Shown here: positions 34,989 to 44,712 of the stretch, piece by piece
How the letters are laid out: every line of letters starts with the position of its first letter
Position numbering within the stretch: the stretch's first letter is position 1
Made by a program: the position numbers and the translations under genes
Source: an uncultured Odoribacter sp.
GTDB taxonomy: Bacteria; Bacteroidota; Bacteroidia; Bacteroidales; Marinifilaceae
Direction of reading: 5' to 3'
NCBI GenBank assembly: GCA_910589025.1
Contig: CAJURM010000018.1
Span: 1 to 56,595 of the forward strand
DNA length: 56,595 nt
Notes under the pieces: generated by a model
The model's input: the letters and a program-made list of their open reading frames with translations, nothing else
Database searches by the model: none
Told to the model about the DNA's origin: nothing

Positions 34989-36434
34989 TCAGATAAAATT
35001 CAGCTTTCTATTTTTCTTATTTCCACACCCGTTCCTTTTCCACACCACAAACCAAAATGCTCCGATACCTACACATACGCCACCGATTCCGTAGGAAAAA
35101 AGAGGAGATATATGCAAGCCTTCGGGAGCAATACAGAGATAAGTGGTACACACACCCGTCATAAACAATGCCGGGATAAAAGTGACCCAATAGTTCTTTC
35201 CCTCCCCCACCAGCCAGACTGTCACCGCCCACAAGGTAAACACCGCCAGTGCCTGGTTGGCCCAGGCAAAGTAGCGCCAGATTTTACCAAACCCTTCGGC
35301 ATCTTGTAAGCTGTATAATAACAAACCTACCGCCAGCAAGAACATCGGGATGCAGATCATCAGGCGGAGACGGATACTCTTCTGTTCAATCTTCATAAAA
35401 TCGGCGACAATCAGGCGGGCGGAACGGAATGCCGTATCCCCGGAAGTCACCGGGGCGGCAATTACCCCCAGGATAGCCAGTATCCCTCCGACAGTCCCTA
35501 ACCAATTGCGTGTAATGGAATCGACAATCACCGCCGCATTATTTTCACCCATGCCGTTTTCATGGTAAAAATAAGTAGCTGCCGCCGCCCAAATCAACGC
35601 GACAATGCCTTCCGTTATCATCGCCCCATAGAATACGGGGCGTCCTGATTTTTCCGACACCATGCAACGCGCCATCATCGGGGACTGGGTGGCATGAAAA
35701 CCCGATATGGCACCACAGGCGATACTGACAAACATAACAGGAAAAACAGGAAATACCTCCGCATGGGGGTGGATGTTACGCAACCCGTCCCATATTTCGG
35801 GCAAAGGCGGACAAGTCACGTATAGCATAACCAAAATACCGACAGCCATGAAAAGCAGGGCAATGGCAAAAAGCGGATATATTTTACCGATAATTTTATC
35901 TACGGGCAACAAGGTCGCCAAAATATAGTAGACGAATACGGTGATAATCCAAAAAGTCTCGTTCAGGCATCCGGGAGTCAGTTTTGCCAGTAATCCCGCA
36001 GGCCCTGCAACAAAAACCGCCCCGACCAATATCATCAATACAACGGTAAATACACGCATCACCTGTTTGGTTGTCATGCCCAAATAACGCCCGATGATTT
36101 CCGGCAGGCTCTCTCCCCCGTGCCGCAAAGAAAGCATACCCGCCAGATAGTCATGGGTAGCCCCCGCCAATATGCTCCCGAAGACGATCCACAAATAGGA
36201 TGCCGTCCCGAATTTTGCCCCCATAATGGCTCCGAAAATCGGTCCCAACCCCGCTATATTCAGGAATTGAATCATAAATATCTTCCATCCCGGCAACGGC
36301 ATGAAATCCACCCCATCGGACTTTGTCACAGCCGGTGTGGGCCGGCTATCGGGACCGAACAATTTTTCAATATAACGGCCATAGGTAAAATAGCCTGTTA
36401 TCAGTATAACCAGACAAATTGTAAATGTCAACAT
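34989..36434 (-). CDS. Carbon starvation protein CstA family transporter
   Basis: The 481-residue protein has twelve or more hydrophobic segments and the CstA signatures DGVDFMPLPGWKIFMIQFLNIAGLGPIFGAI, GATHDYLAGMLSLRHGGESLPEIIG and SGFHATQSPMMARC. It is of the shorter CstA type found in Bacteroidetes and Firmicutes. CstA family proteins take up peptides or pyruvate. The M23 gene follows after 7 bp, so co-transcription of a wall endopeptidase and a peptide-type transporter is likely. Confidence 0.9.
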   Translation of the reverse strand: MLTFTICLVILITGYFTYGRYIEKLFGPDSRPTPAVTKSDGVDFMPLPGWKIFMIQFLNIAGLGPIFGAIMGAKFGTASYLWIVFGSILAGATHDYLAGMLSLRHGGESLPEIIGRYLGMTTKQVMRVFTVVLMILVGAVFVAGPAGLLAKLTPGCLNETFWIITVFVYYILATLLPVDKIIGKIYPLFAIALLFMAVGILVMLYVTCPPLPEIWDGLRNIHPHAEVFPVFPVMFVSIACGAISGFHATQSPMMARCMVSEKSGRPVFYGAMITEGIVALIWAAAATYFYHENGMGENNAAVIVDSITRNWLGTVGGILAILGVIAAPVTSGDTAFRSARLIVADFMKIEQKSIRLRLMICIPMFLLAVGLLLYSLQDAEGFGKIWRYFAWANQALAVFTLWAVTVWLVGEGKNYWVTFIPALFMTGVCTTYLCIAPEGLHISPLFSYGIGGVCVGIGAFWFVVWKRNGCGNKKNRKLNFI

Positions 36435-36471
36435 TTTTCACGCACGCTTTTCAGATGCCGTCAATGACTTT

Positions 36472-38682
36472 TTATCTCTTTCTTCTTCCGCTGTTTTTTC
36501 TGTTCACCTTTACCGGTTTCTTCTCCACCTCCTTTTCCCCTTCTTTCCGTACCAGTTCATAATCCAGCTGACGGGTTACCAAATTGGCTTTGGCCACCTT
36601 TACCGTCACCGTATCGCCCAACTGGTATATTTTATGGTGATGCCGCCCTGCAATGCAGTAATTTTTTTCATCAAATTCGTAATAGTCGTCTTCCAGTTCG
36701 GTGATAGACACCAACCCTTCGCATTTCGACTCTTCCAGTTCGACATAGAATCCCCATTGGGTCACCCCGGATATGGTGCCGATAAACTCCTGTCCCAGTT
36801 TGTCAGACAGGAATTCCACCTGTTTGTATTTAATGGAAGCCCGTTCGGCGTTAGCTGCCAATTGTTCCATATCGGAAGAGTGCTGGCACATTTCCTCGTA
36901 TTTGTCCTTGTTGGCGGACCGCCCGTTATCCAAATAGCGTTGCAACAAGCGGTGCACCATCACATCAGGATAACGCCGGATGGGAGAGGTAAAATGGGTG
37001 TAATAATCAAACGCCAGCCCGTAATGCCCTACGTTCACCGTGGAATAGACCGCTTTAGCCATTGTACGCACGGCCAATGTCTCAATCAGATTCTGTTCCG
37101 GCCTTTCCTTTACCTCCTGCATCAGTTTGTTCATGGACGAGGTGAGGGCTTTACGGCTGTTAAGTTTCAATCCGTAACCGAATTTTGCCACAAAGCGGTT
37201 GAACTCGGCCAATTTATCGTCAAGGGGCTTGTCGTGAATACGATAGACAAAGGTCTTTGCTTTACTTTTGTCTTTTACGTTACCGATTTTCTCCGCCACT
37301 TTCTTGTTGGCCAGCAACATAAATTCCTCTATCAGTTTGTTGGCTTCTTTCGATTGTTTGAAATAAACGCCCAACGGTTTGCCTTTTTCATCCAGGTCGA
37401 ATTTCACCTCTACCCGGTCGAAATCAATGGCTCCGTTTTTAAAACGCGCCTCCCTCAGCTTCTGTGCCAACCGGTTCAATGTCAGTATTTCTTGTTTGTA
37501 GTCACCCTCCGCCCCTTCTATGATTTCCTGTGCTTCCTCATAGGTAAAGCGGCGGTTTGACCGGATTACCGTACGTCCGAACCACTCTTCCAGCACCTGG
37601 GCCTCTTCATTCAGCCTGAAAACGGCAGAGAAACAAAGTTTTTCTTCGTCCGGACGCAAGGAACATACGCCGTTCGACAGTTTTTCGGGCAACATGGGTA
37701 TCGTACGGTCCACCAGGTATACCGAGGTAGCCCGGGCATACGCCTCTTTGTCCAAAACCGTGTCCGGCGTAACGTAAAACGACACATCCGCAATATGCAC
37801 CCCTACTTCCCAAAGTCCGTCTTTCAACTTGCGCACGGACAAGGCGTCGTCGAAATCCTTGGCATCTCTGGGGTCAATGGTAAAGGTGACCACCTCGCGG
37901 AAATCCCTCCGCCGGGCTATCTCTTTTTCAGGAATATCCATGCCGATTTTTTCGGCAGCTTTCAATACATTGGGCGGAAATTTCACCGGCAATTCATACT
38001 CAGCCATGATGGCGTTCATTTCCGTATCGTTGTTGCCGGGAGCACCCAGGACTTCAATCACCTGCCCCACCGGATTCTTTTGTTTTTCCGGCCAGTCGGT
38101 AATCTTGACAATCACCTTTTCCCCGTTTTTCGCTCCGCCCAACTGATGAAGCGGAATAAAAACATCATACGGCATCTGCTTGCCGCCGGGCAAAAGAAAG
38201 GCATAGTTTTCCGACAACTGGATGGTGCCGACAAAGGTCGCCTTTTTCTTTTCCACAATCTCCACCACTTCCCCTTCGGGACGGCTGTTTTTCCTTCTGG
38301 CATAGACCAATACTTTCACTTTGTCGCCGTTAAGGGCATGCTTGAGGTTACTGAACGCCACAAATACATCCTCTTCACTTTCGTCCGAGATAATATAAGC
38401 CGAACCTTTTGCCGTCAATTCCACGACTCCGGTGATGTAAGACCCGATTTTTTTACACTTGAATCTTCCCGTCGACACTTCTGTCAATTCTCCGGCATCC
38501 GCCAGCTCTTTCAAGAGCTCAAATACCAGCCGTTTGGTATCCATACGATGCACATTCAGACTTTTCGACATCTGTTTGTAGTTATAACTCCGGCCCGGAT
38601 GTCTTTCCATCAATTCACACATCGCCTTCCGCAAATCGGCTTTTCCTCTGCCCGCTTCGCCCTTTTTCTTACTTCTCGCCAT
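36472..38682 (-). CDS. rnr: Ribonuclease R
   Basis: The 736-residue protein has an N-terminal winged-helix region, two cold-shock domains (about residues 70-225), the RNB catalytic domain (about 255-580) with DPRDAKDFDDALSV holding the four metal-binding aspartates, an S1 domain (about 635-715), and a Lys/Arg-rich tail. Domain order and length match RNase R rather than RNase II. It degrades structured RNA 3' to 5' and helps in rRNA and tmRNA quality control. A terminator for the upstream gene separates it from the dehydrogenase, so it probably has its own promoter. Confidence 0.95.
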   Translation of the reverse strand: MARSKKKGEAGRGKADLRKAMCELMERHPGRSYNYKQMSKSLNVHRMDTKRLVFELLKELADAGELTEVSTGRFKCKKIGSYITGVVELTAKGSAYIISDESEEDVFVAFSNLKHALNGDKVKVLVYARRKNSRPEGEVVEIVEKKKATFVGTIQLSENYAFLLPGGKQMPYDVFIPLHQLGGAKNGEKVIVKITDWPEKQKNPVGQVIEVLGAPGNNDTEMNAIMAEYELPVKFPPNVLKAAEKIGMDIPEKEIARRRDFREVVTFTIDPRDAKDFDDALSVRKLKDGLWEVGVHIADVSFYVTPDTVLDKEAYARATSVYLVDRTIPMLPEKLSNGVCSLRPDEEKLCFSAVFRLNEEAQVLEEWFGRTVIRSNRRFTYEEAQEIIEGAEGDYKQEILTLNRLAQKLREARFKNGAIDFDRVEVKFDLDEKGKPLGVYFKQSKEANKLIEEFMLLANKKVAEKIGNVKDKSKAKTFVYRIHDKPLDDKLAEFNRFVAKFGYGLKLNSRKALTSSMNKLMQEVKERPEQNLIETLAVRTMAKAVYSTVNVGHYGLAFDYYTHFTSPIRRYPDVMVHRLLQRYLDNGRSANKDKYEEMCQHSSDMEQLAANAERASIKYKQVEFLSDKLGQEFIGTISGVTQWGFYVELEESKCEGLVSITELEDDYYEFDEKNYCIAGRHHHKIYQLGDTVTVKVAKANLVTRQLDYELVRKEGEKEVEKKPVKVNRKNSGRRKR

Positions 38683-38715
38683 ATTATCACAATATTAATT
38701 ACCCTGCTAAGTTAC

Positions 38716-38742
38716 AAAAAAAAGCGGCCTTTCAGCCGCTTT
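38716..38742 (-). terminator. Terminator of the threonine dehydrogenase gene
   Basis: On the minus strand AAAGCGGC pairs with GCCGCTTT around TGAAAG, followed by eight T residues. It starts 3 bp after the stop codon. Confidence 0.88.
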
Positions 38743-38745
38743 CTT

Positions 38746-39714
38746 TTACTTTATCAATCCTTTATCAAATTTTTCTTTGACTTTGACCAGCATGTCCGTG
38801 GTCATGTTGCTTAGATTGTAGTCGGGTTTCCATCCCCATTCCTCCCGGGCACAGGTGTCGTCCATACTGTTGGGCCAGCTGTCGGCAATCGCCTGTTTTA
38901 CCGGATCGACGTCATAATCCATCTTGAATTCCGGCATGTGTTTGCGGATTTCAGCAGCAATCCCTTCGGGATCGAAACTCATGGCAGCAATGTTGAAGCT
39001 GTTCCGGTGTTTCAGTTTCGTCGGGTCGGCCTCCATCAATTCTACCACGGCTTTCAGTGCATCAGGCATATACATCATGTCCATGTAGGTACCTGCTTTT
39101 ACGTTACAGGTAAAGGAGTTTTTCCGGATGGCATCGTAATAGATTTCTACGGCATAGTCCGTCGTACCTCCACCAGGCAAGGTAACGTATGAAATCAATC
39201 CGGGGAAACGCACACTGCGGGTATCTACGCCGAAGCGATGGAAATAGTAGTCGCTCAACAACTCTCCCGTCACTTTGCACACGCCGTAAATAGTGGTATT
39301 GGAACGCTGCAAGGTATCCTGCGGCGTTTTATCTTTCGGGGTGTCTTTACCGAAAGCACCGATGGAACTGGGCGTAAAAACGGCACAATTGTTGTCTTTG
39401 GCGATATTCAATGAGTTGGTCAAAGCTCCGATATTAATTTTCCAGGCCAATTCCGGATTCTTTTCTCCCGTAGCAGACAAAAGAGCCACCAAGTTAAACA
39501 GGGTGTCGATATTGTATTTGCGTACAATTTCGATGTAACGGTCTCTGTCGAGCACGTCCAACGCCTCGAAAGGGCCGTCCTCTGCCAACTGTTTGCACTT
39601 TTCAATACTGATATCAGCAGCAACGACATTGTTGTTACCGTAAATGGATCTCAAATGTGGAACAAGTTCCGAACCGATTTGTCCACCAGCACCGACGATT
39701 AATATCTTTTTCAT
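38746..39714 (-). CDS. L-threonine 3-dehydrogenase, SDR type
   Basis: The 322-residue protein is an extended short-chain dehydrogenase. It has the NAD-binding GAGGQIGSELV, the catalytic Ser region TPSSIGAFG and YGVCKVTGE with the Tyr and Lys. The sequence SVRFPGLISYVTLPGGGTTDYAVEIYYDA and the C-terminal SWPNSMDD are typical of the epimerase-like L-threonine dehydrogenase of animals and Bacteroidetes, not the zinc-containing enzyme of E. coli. It oxidises threonine to 2-amino-3-oxobutyrate using NAD. It lies 85 bp after rnhA on the same strand and ends at a strong terminator. Confidence 0.88.
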   Translation of the reverse strand: MKKILIVGAGGQIGSELVPHLRSIYGNNNVVAADISIEKCKQLAEDGPFEALDVLDRDRYIEIVRKYNIDTLFNLVALLSATGEKNPELAWKINIGALTNSLNIAKDNNCAVFTPSSIGAFGKDTPKDKTPQDTLQRSNTTIYGVCKVTGELLSDYYFHRFGVDTRSVRFPGLISYVTLPGGGTTDYAVEIYYDAIRKNSFTCNVKAGTYMDMMYMPDALKAVVELMEADPTKLKHRNSFNIAAMSFDPEGIAAEIRKHMPEFKMDYDVDPVKQAIADSWPNSMDDTCAREEWGWKPDYNLSNMTTDMLVKVKEKFDKGLIK

Positions 39715-39799
39715 TCTGATTTGAAAGTTTAAAATTCTTCTACAAAAATAGGATAATTAAATATTTTACAAAGCTAAAAAATAAAATATTTTTATCTTT

Positions 39800-40285
39800 T
39801 TAAGTAGAAATTTCCAATCCTTTGTTCAGCTCTTCTTCATAATAATAATCAACTTGAAGATCAGAACGTTTGTAGGCCGCAACGGCCAATTCGTCACAAC
39901 GTTCGTTTTCCGGCACTTCGGCATGGCCTTTCACCCAGACGAATTTCACCTGGTGTTTGCGGTAAATTTGCAGGAAACGCTTCCACAGGTCGGGATTTTT
40001 TTTCTTTTTGAACCCGTTTTTCTCCCAACCGAACACCCAGCCTTTTTCTACGGCGTCCACCACATAGCGGGAATCGGAATATATGGTAACCTGTTGCCCT
40101 TCCTGTTTCAAGGCTTCCAAGCCGATGATGACCGCCAGCAATTCCATGCGGTTGTTGGTAGTCATCCGGAATCCCGCCATCAACTCTTTCCGGTGGGGTC
40201 CTGCCATCAACACGACGCCGAAACCTCCGGGACCGGGATTACCACTGGCAGCTCCATCGGTATAAATGATAATCTGATGTGCCAT
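39800..40285 (-). CDS. rnhA: Ribonuclease HI
   Basis: The 161-residue protein has the RNase HI catalytic residues: Asp in YTDGAASGNPGPGG, Glu in NNRMELLAVI, Asp in IYSDSRYVVDAV and Asp in NERCDELAV, with the flexible histidine in VKGHAEVPEN. It degrades RNA in RNA-DNA hybrids. The gene starts 20 bp after the heavy-metal-binding protein gene on the same strand, an odd pairing that probably reflects read-through rather than shared function. Confidence 0.95.
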   Translation of the reverse strand: MAHQIIIYTDGAASGNPGPGGFGVVLMAGPHRKELMAGFRMTTNNRMELLAVIIGLEALKQEGQQVTIYSDSRYVVDAVEKGWVFGWEKNGFKKKKNPDLWKRFLQIYRKHQVKFVWVKGHAEVPENERCDELAVAAYKRSDLQVDYYYEEELNKGLEIST

Positions 40286-40305
40286 TTATCTTCGTTTCGA
40301 AGGGA

Positions 40306-40644
40306 TTATTTTTTTTCTTTTCCGTCTTTTTTCTCCTGTTCAGCCACCCCGTTTACCGGAATTTTCAATTTTTCGATGGCTTTCTGTATGTTTTCCTGCG
40401 TATTTTTGTCTTCCCGGAACGTGACCGTAACGGTCTGGGCTTTCATATCCACTTTGAGGTCTTTTACCCCTTTTTCATAAGGAATGTTTTTCTCCACTTT
40501 CGCCTTGCACGATTCACAATGCAGAGTCGCACTATATACTACCGTCTTCGTTTTCTGTTTTGCTTCTTTCTTTTCCGCATACACTCCGGCATTGGCCAAC
40601 ATGACAATCACCAACGCCAAAATAAAATTCATTGTTTTCATCAT
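40306..40644 (-). CDS. Secreted heavy-metal-associated (HMA) domain protein
   Basis: The 112-residue protein has a signal peptide (MNFILALVIVMLANAGVYA) and an HMA domain (about residues 35-98) with the metal motif HCESCKAKVEKNI, which binds copper or similar soft metals through the CxxC pair. The C-terminus is Lys/Glu-rich. It lies 45 bp downstream of a TonB-dependent receptor gene, a recurring pair in Bacteroidetes. Capture or transfer of a metal in the periplasm is inferred. Confidence 0.88.
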   Translation of the reverse strand: MMKTMNFILALVIVMLANAGVYAEKKEAKQKTKTVVYSATLHCESCKAKVEKNIPYEKGVKDLKVDMKAQTVTVTFREDKNTQENIQKAIEKLKIPVNGVAEQEKKDGKEKK

Positions 40645-40689
40645 TATCTGTTTTTACGCTGTTTCCAGCAAAGTTACAAAATTATTCCT

Positions 40690-42942
40690 TCAATCCCGGT
40701 CTATGCCGAAACGCACCCCGAGATAAAATTTACGTCCGTGGACAGGCCCCCAGATTTTGGACGAATCGAAATCCTTGCTCCAAGGGGCGTCGGCAGCAAT
40801 AATGGGATGCATCTGCATGAAGTCTCCGATGTTTTCACAACCGGCATACAGGCTCCATTTCCGGAAAAATTTGCTTACCTGAGCATTCATGATGCGGAAG
40901 GATTCAAAGTCTCCCATCCCGTTGGGCAAACGTCCCGGACCGTTGAACTGGGCGGTGAAATCGAACTGCCATTTGCGCATGTTGGTATAGTACGAAAGAT
41001 TAAGCAACCCTTTGTAACGGCTCTGGAGAGCTGCCCGCATCAAACGCTTGCCGATAGTCGTCTTCACATCGTTGTAACGGTAAGCACCCACAACGTCCAA
41101 ACGGGGTATCAATTCATATTTCACTTCCACCTGATAGCAGTTGGAATAGGAATCCCCGTCCAGGTTATAAAAATTCACCTTCTCCGGATCGCTTTCATTG
41201 TCCACCACCACCTGATGTGTGAAATCAGTACGATAGTAATCTAAATTTATATTCAGCATGCGCCCGAAGACAACAAATTTCCGGTTAAGCTGAACCCCGA
41301 AATTCCAGGCTCTCTCCATATCCAGTTTCCCGATTTCTTCCGGGTGTATCGCCAATAATTTACCATTGACATAAACCGGGTGGGCAGATGCCAGCAAATA
41401 ACTATTATCCGCCAATACGTTGGCAGCTCTGGACCCTCTGCCGGCAGAGAGTTTCAGCATGGTAAAATCGTCGGGGGCATAGGCGACATGCAGTCGGGGC
41501 GTCACAAAACCATCGTATAAATTGTGGTGATCGTAGCGCACCCCTGCCATAACGGTCAGTTTGTCCCAGAAATGTCCCGTGTATTGGAAAAACGCGCCAT
41601 ACACCCGCTCCCGGCGGTCAAAATTGACCCATGGTGTCTGGACTCCGGTCTCCGCCATATAATCGTTGAAGCCCTCGCGATAATCGTCATAGTTCATCGT
41701 CAATCCGGCAGAGTAGTTGTGATTTTCGGTATCGCCGAAAACCGACTGGTATATGTAATTGGCAAAGACCGTCCGCTGGCGCACATCATAATTCCGGCCT
41801 CCGTAGTAAGAATCCTGGTCATGGTCGGTGTAGTTCAGAATCAACGCCATACTGGTATTTTCATATTCGGGCATGAGGTAGCCCCATTTCAGAAAACCTT
41901 CATACCGGCGGGTATCGATGCCTATGCCATAAAGGTTGCCCGGCCCGACACGGTCTTTCATCTCTTTTCTGAAACCTTTCTGGCCTCCTAAACGGGTTTC
42001 GTCCAGCAATTTTCCTCCGAACTGAATGTTCCACATGTCTGTTTTATACTGCCAGCGGTTCATCAGATTGTATTGCGTTTTTTTCGGCATGTCCAAAAAT
42101 CCGTCGTGGTTACCGTCATGCGCTTCGCCAAGCCAGTCGCCGTGTAATAACAGAGCGGTGCTCCATCTTTTATTCAACACGATGCCCGCATTGGCATTGA
42201 ATTCGACCATGCCCTCGTCACTGACATAGGCATTTCCGAAAATTTTTTCACCCGTCAAAGGTTTCTTGTAATCCACACTGATTTGCCCGGCTATCGCCTC
42301 ATATCCGTTGATCACCGACCCGGCTCCTTTGGAAACCGATATGGCACTCATCCAAGGCCCCGGCACATAGCTCAGCCCATACAAAGAGGACACCCCCCGG
42401 AAGTTCGGTATGTTTTCCGTCATCATCTGCACATAGCGCCCTGTCAGCCCCAGTAACTGTATCTGTTTGGCCCCGGTCACCGCATCGGCATACGCCACGT
42501 CTACGGAAGCATTGGTCGTGAAACTCTCCCCCAAATTACAACAAGCCGCCTTACACAATTCCTCTCCTGTGATCACCTGCTCTATCAAAGGGCCTTTGGT
42601 GCTCATAATGGTCGTGTTGCCCCGTTTCACTACAGTCACCTCTTCCAGCAGTTCTCCGGCTTGTAAGGTGATTTCGAGATTTACCCCCGGATTTTTTACC
42701 AGAACGGTATCGGCACGATAGCCGATGAAGCTGACAACCAATTTCCCTACGGGATTCCATTTTATCTTAAAATATCCCTCTGTATCTGTTCCTCCCCCTT
42801 CGGAAGTCCCCGCCCAAAACACATTCGCACCGGGCAGTCCCACCTTTCCCTCCTCTGTCTGCTCCACCACCCGTCCCCGCACGTCCTGTGCAGAGGCATA
42901 CACACTGATTGACATCAGTATCCCTAAAACGATATACTTCAT
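40690..42942 (-). CDS. TonB-dependent outer-membrane receptor
   Basis: From the ATG at 42942 the protein has 750 residues and a signal peptide (MKYIVLGILMSISVYASA); the frame extends to 43005 but without a usable signal at that start. A CarboxypepD_reg-like domain (about residues 20-105) is followed by a plug with TVVKRGNTTIMSTKGPLIEQVITGEEL and a 22-stranded barrel ending in FYLGVRFGI. There is no SusD partner. The downstream HMA protein suggests a metal or metallophore ligand, and relatives next to HMA proteins are often called copper receptors, but the substrate is not proven. Confidence 0.9.
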   Translation of the reverse strand: MKYIVLGILMSISVYASAQDVRGRVVEQTEEGKVGLPGANVFWAGTSEGGGTDTEGYFKIKWNPVGKLVVSFIGYRADTVLVKNPGVNLEITLQAGELLEEVTVVKRGNTTIMSTKGPLIEQVITGEELCKAACCNLGESFTTNASVDVAYADAVTGAKQIQLLGLTGRYVQMMTENIPNFRGVSSLYGLSYVPGPWMSAISVSKGAGSVINGYEAIAGQISVDYKKPLTGEKIFGNAYVSDEGMVEFNANAGIVLNKRWSTALLLHGDWLGEAHDGNHDGFLDMPKKTQYNLMNRWQYKTDMWNIQFGGKLLDETRLGGQKGFRKEMKDRVGPGNLYGIGIDTRRYEGFLKWGYLMPEYENTSMALILNYTDHDQDSYYGGRNYDVRQRTVFANYIYQSVFGDTENHNYSAGLTMNYDDYREGFNDYMAETGVQTPWVNFDRRERVYGAFFQYTGHFWDKLTVMAGVRYDHHNLYDGFVTPRLHVAYAPDDFTMLKLSAGRGSRAANVLADNSYLLASAHPVYVNGKLLAIHPEEIGKLDMERAWNFGVQLNRKFVVFGRMLNINLDYYRTDFTHQVVVDNESDPEKVNFYNLDGDSYSNCYQVEVKYELIPRLDVVGAYRYNDVKTTIGKRLMRAALQSRYKGLLNLSYYTNMRKWQFDFTAQFNGPGRLPNGMGDFESFRIMNAQVSKFFRKWSLYAGCENIGDFMQMHPIIAADAPWSKDFDSSKIWGPVHGRKFYLGVRFGIDRD

Positions 42943-43038
42943 ATTTGTAAAAATTAAACCATTGAATGTCTGCGCCGCCACCATGAGAAGCCAAAAAATA
43001 ACCAAACGATCTTAAACACCGTCTTAATACATCACGTG

Positions 43039-43070
43039 CAAAGATAGCACAAGCAGAATACAAAATCAAA
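43039..43070 (-). promoter_or_regulatory. Promoter of the TonB receptor operon
   Basis: On the minus strand TTTG (43067-43070) and TATCTTTG (43039-43046) are 20 nt apart, giving a leader of about 90 nt. Confidence 0.65.
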
Positions 43071-43136
43071 TTTTACCCGGACCGAACACATTTGAATAAG
43101 TCCTGTTACCTTTGCGACGATTAAGACTGAACGGGC

Positions 43137-44486
43137 ATGACAAAAGCCATTGATTTGACAGAGGGGAGTATTACCCGGACGATGCTCGCGTTTGCGGTTC
43201 CGATGATTATAGGCAATCTGCTGCAGCAGCTTTACAATGTGGCGGATACGCTTATCGTAGGGCAGTTTTTAGGAGCAAATGCGTTGGCTGCCGTGGGATC
43301 GGCTTATACCCTGATGATTTTCCTGACATCGGTTCTCCTGGGGTTGTGCATGGGCAGCGGAGCCGTTTTTTCCCACCGTTACGGAGCAAAGCAAACAGAG
43401 GTTTTAAAAAAGAGCGTATATGTTTCTTTTGTGTGGATAAGTGTGACAACACTTTTGCTCAATGTCGCCGTTTTTGTCTTTATACATCCGATTATCAGTA
43501 TTTTGCAAGTCCCCGCAGAGCTGTATAGCCTCATGTACGATTATTTACGGGTTATTTTCTGGGGCATCGGGTTCACATTTCTTTATAATTTCTATGCCTC
43601 TCTTTTACGAGCCATCGGCAACTCGATGGTGCCGCTCTGGTTCCTTGCCGTTGCCGTTCTTCTGAATATTATCCTCGATTTCCTGTTCATCCTGTTTTTT
43701 AACTGGGGCGTCGAAGGTGCCGGCTGGGCAACCGTGATTTCGCAAGCTGTCTCCGCTATCGGATTATGCTTTTATACTTTTTTGAAGTTTCCGGAACTCC
43801 GGATAGGCCGGAAGGATATGCGCATGGAATGGAAAACAGTCAGGGAAATCGCTTCATATTCCGCCCTGACCTGTGCCCAGCAATCGGTGATGAATTTCGG
43901 GATACTGATGGTGCAGGGCTTAATTAACAGCTTCGGGACCACCGTCATGGCAGCCTTTGCCGCGGCTGTAAAAATCGATTCGTTTGCCTATATGCCCGTA
44001 CAGGATTTCGGGAATGCCTTTTCGACGTTTATCGCCCAAAATTTCGGCGCCCGGAAATCCGACCGCATCCGCAAGGGAATCCGTTCCGCCATCACAATAA
44101 CAATTGTTTTTTGTATTGTCATTTCTACCGGAGTCATCCTGTTTGCCCGGCCTCTTATGTTGCTTTTCGTACAACCTCATGAAAGCGGGATTATCTCCAT
44201 CGGGGTACAATATTTGCATATTGAAGGCACGTTTTATTTCGGTATTGGCTGCCTGTTCCTGCTATACGGTTTTTACCGGGCAGTCCGGAAACCAGGCATG
44301 TCTGTAATTCTGACATTTATTTCTTTAGGCACCCGCGTGCTGCTGGCATATGCCTTAGCCGCCATCCCCTCTATCGGCGTCACCGGCGTCTGGTGGGCCA
44401 TCCCCACAGGCTGGATTTTAGCCGACCTCACCGGTCTGCTCTACTACCGGAAAACCCGTCATGCCTACCATTTATCTGGTGAATGA
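43137..44486 (+). CDS. MATE-family efflux transporter
   Basis: The 449-residue protein has about twelve membrane segments. MLAFAVPMIIGNLLQQLYNVADTLIVGQFLGANALAAVG and the second-half start around residue 240 (YSALTCAQQSVMNFGILM) identify the NorM/DinF-like MATE group. The -7 box TACCTTTG lies at 43107-43114, 22 nt before the start. It is the second MATE gene of the window and about as long as the first; they are clearly paralogous but not recent duplicates. The substrate is unknown. Confidence 0.9.
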   Translation: MTKAIDLTEGSITRTMLAFAVPMIIGNLLQQLYNVADTLIVGQFLGANALAAVGSAYTLMIFLTSVLLGLCMGSGAVFSHRYGAKQTEVLKKSVYVSFVWISVTTLLLNVAVFVFIHPIISILQVPAELYSLMYDYLRVIFWGIGFTFLYNFYASLLRAIGNSMVPLWFLAVAVLLNIILDFLFILFFNWGVEGAGWATVISQAVSAIGLCFYTFLKFPELRIGRKDMRMEWKTVREIASYSALTCAQQSVMNFGILMVQGLINSFGTTVMAAFAAAVKIDSFAYMPVQDFGNAFSTFIAQNFGARKSDRIRKGIRSAITITIVFCIVISTGVILFARPLMLLFVQPHESGIISIGVQYLHIEGTFYFGIGCLFLLYGFYRAVRKPGMSVILTFISLGTRVLLAYALAAIPSIGVTGVWWAIPTGWILADLTGLLYYRKTRHAYHLSGE

Positions 44487-44690
44487 AGTCGGTGGAATCA
44501 TCGACACTCTTTCGCTCCCGGTAAATAAAAAGAAACAAATCCGTTCCCCGCAAAGTGAATCCGGGGCCTGTCTTTCCGATGGAGAAATTCCGGCATCAGC
44601 TTTTGCTGTATCATACACCGCAATCTCCCCGGTAAAACACCGCTCCTTCTTTTAGATACTGCCGTCATATAACCGTATCTCAACCGTCAT

Positions 44691-44712
44691 CCCGCCGTTT
44701 CGAAACGGCGGG
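44691..44712. repeat. Perfect 22-bp palindrome
   Basis: CCCGCCGTTTCGAAACGGCGGG is fully self-complementary. Neither strand has a T-run after it. It may be a protein-binding site, part of a repetitive element, or an unusual terminator for the MATE gene. The interval 44487-44798 shows no convincing gene. Confidence 0.7.

Noticed and set aside
44461..44655. 64-codon ORF overlapping the end of the second MATE gene
   Set aside because: No promoter, no recognisable motif, and it starts inside the MATE coding sequence in another frame.
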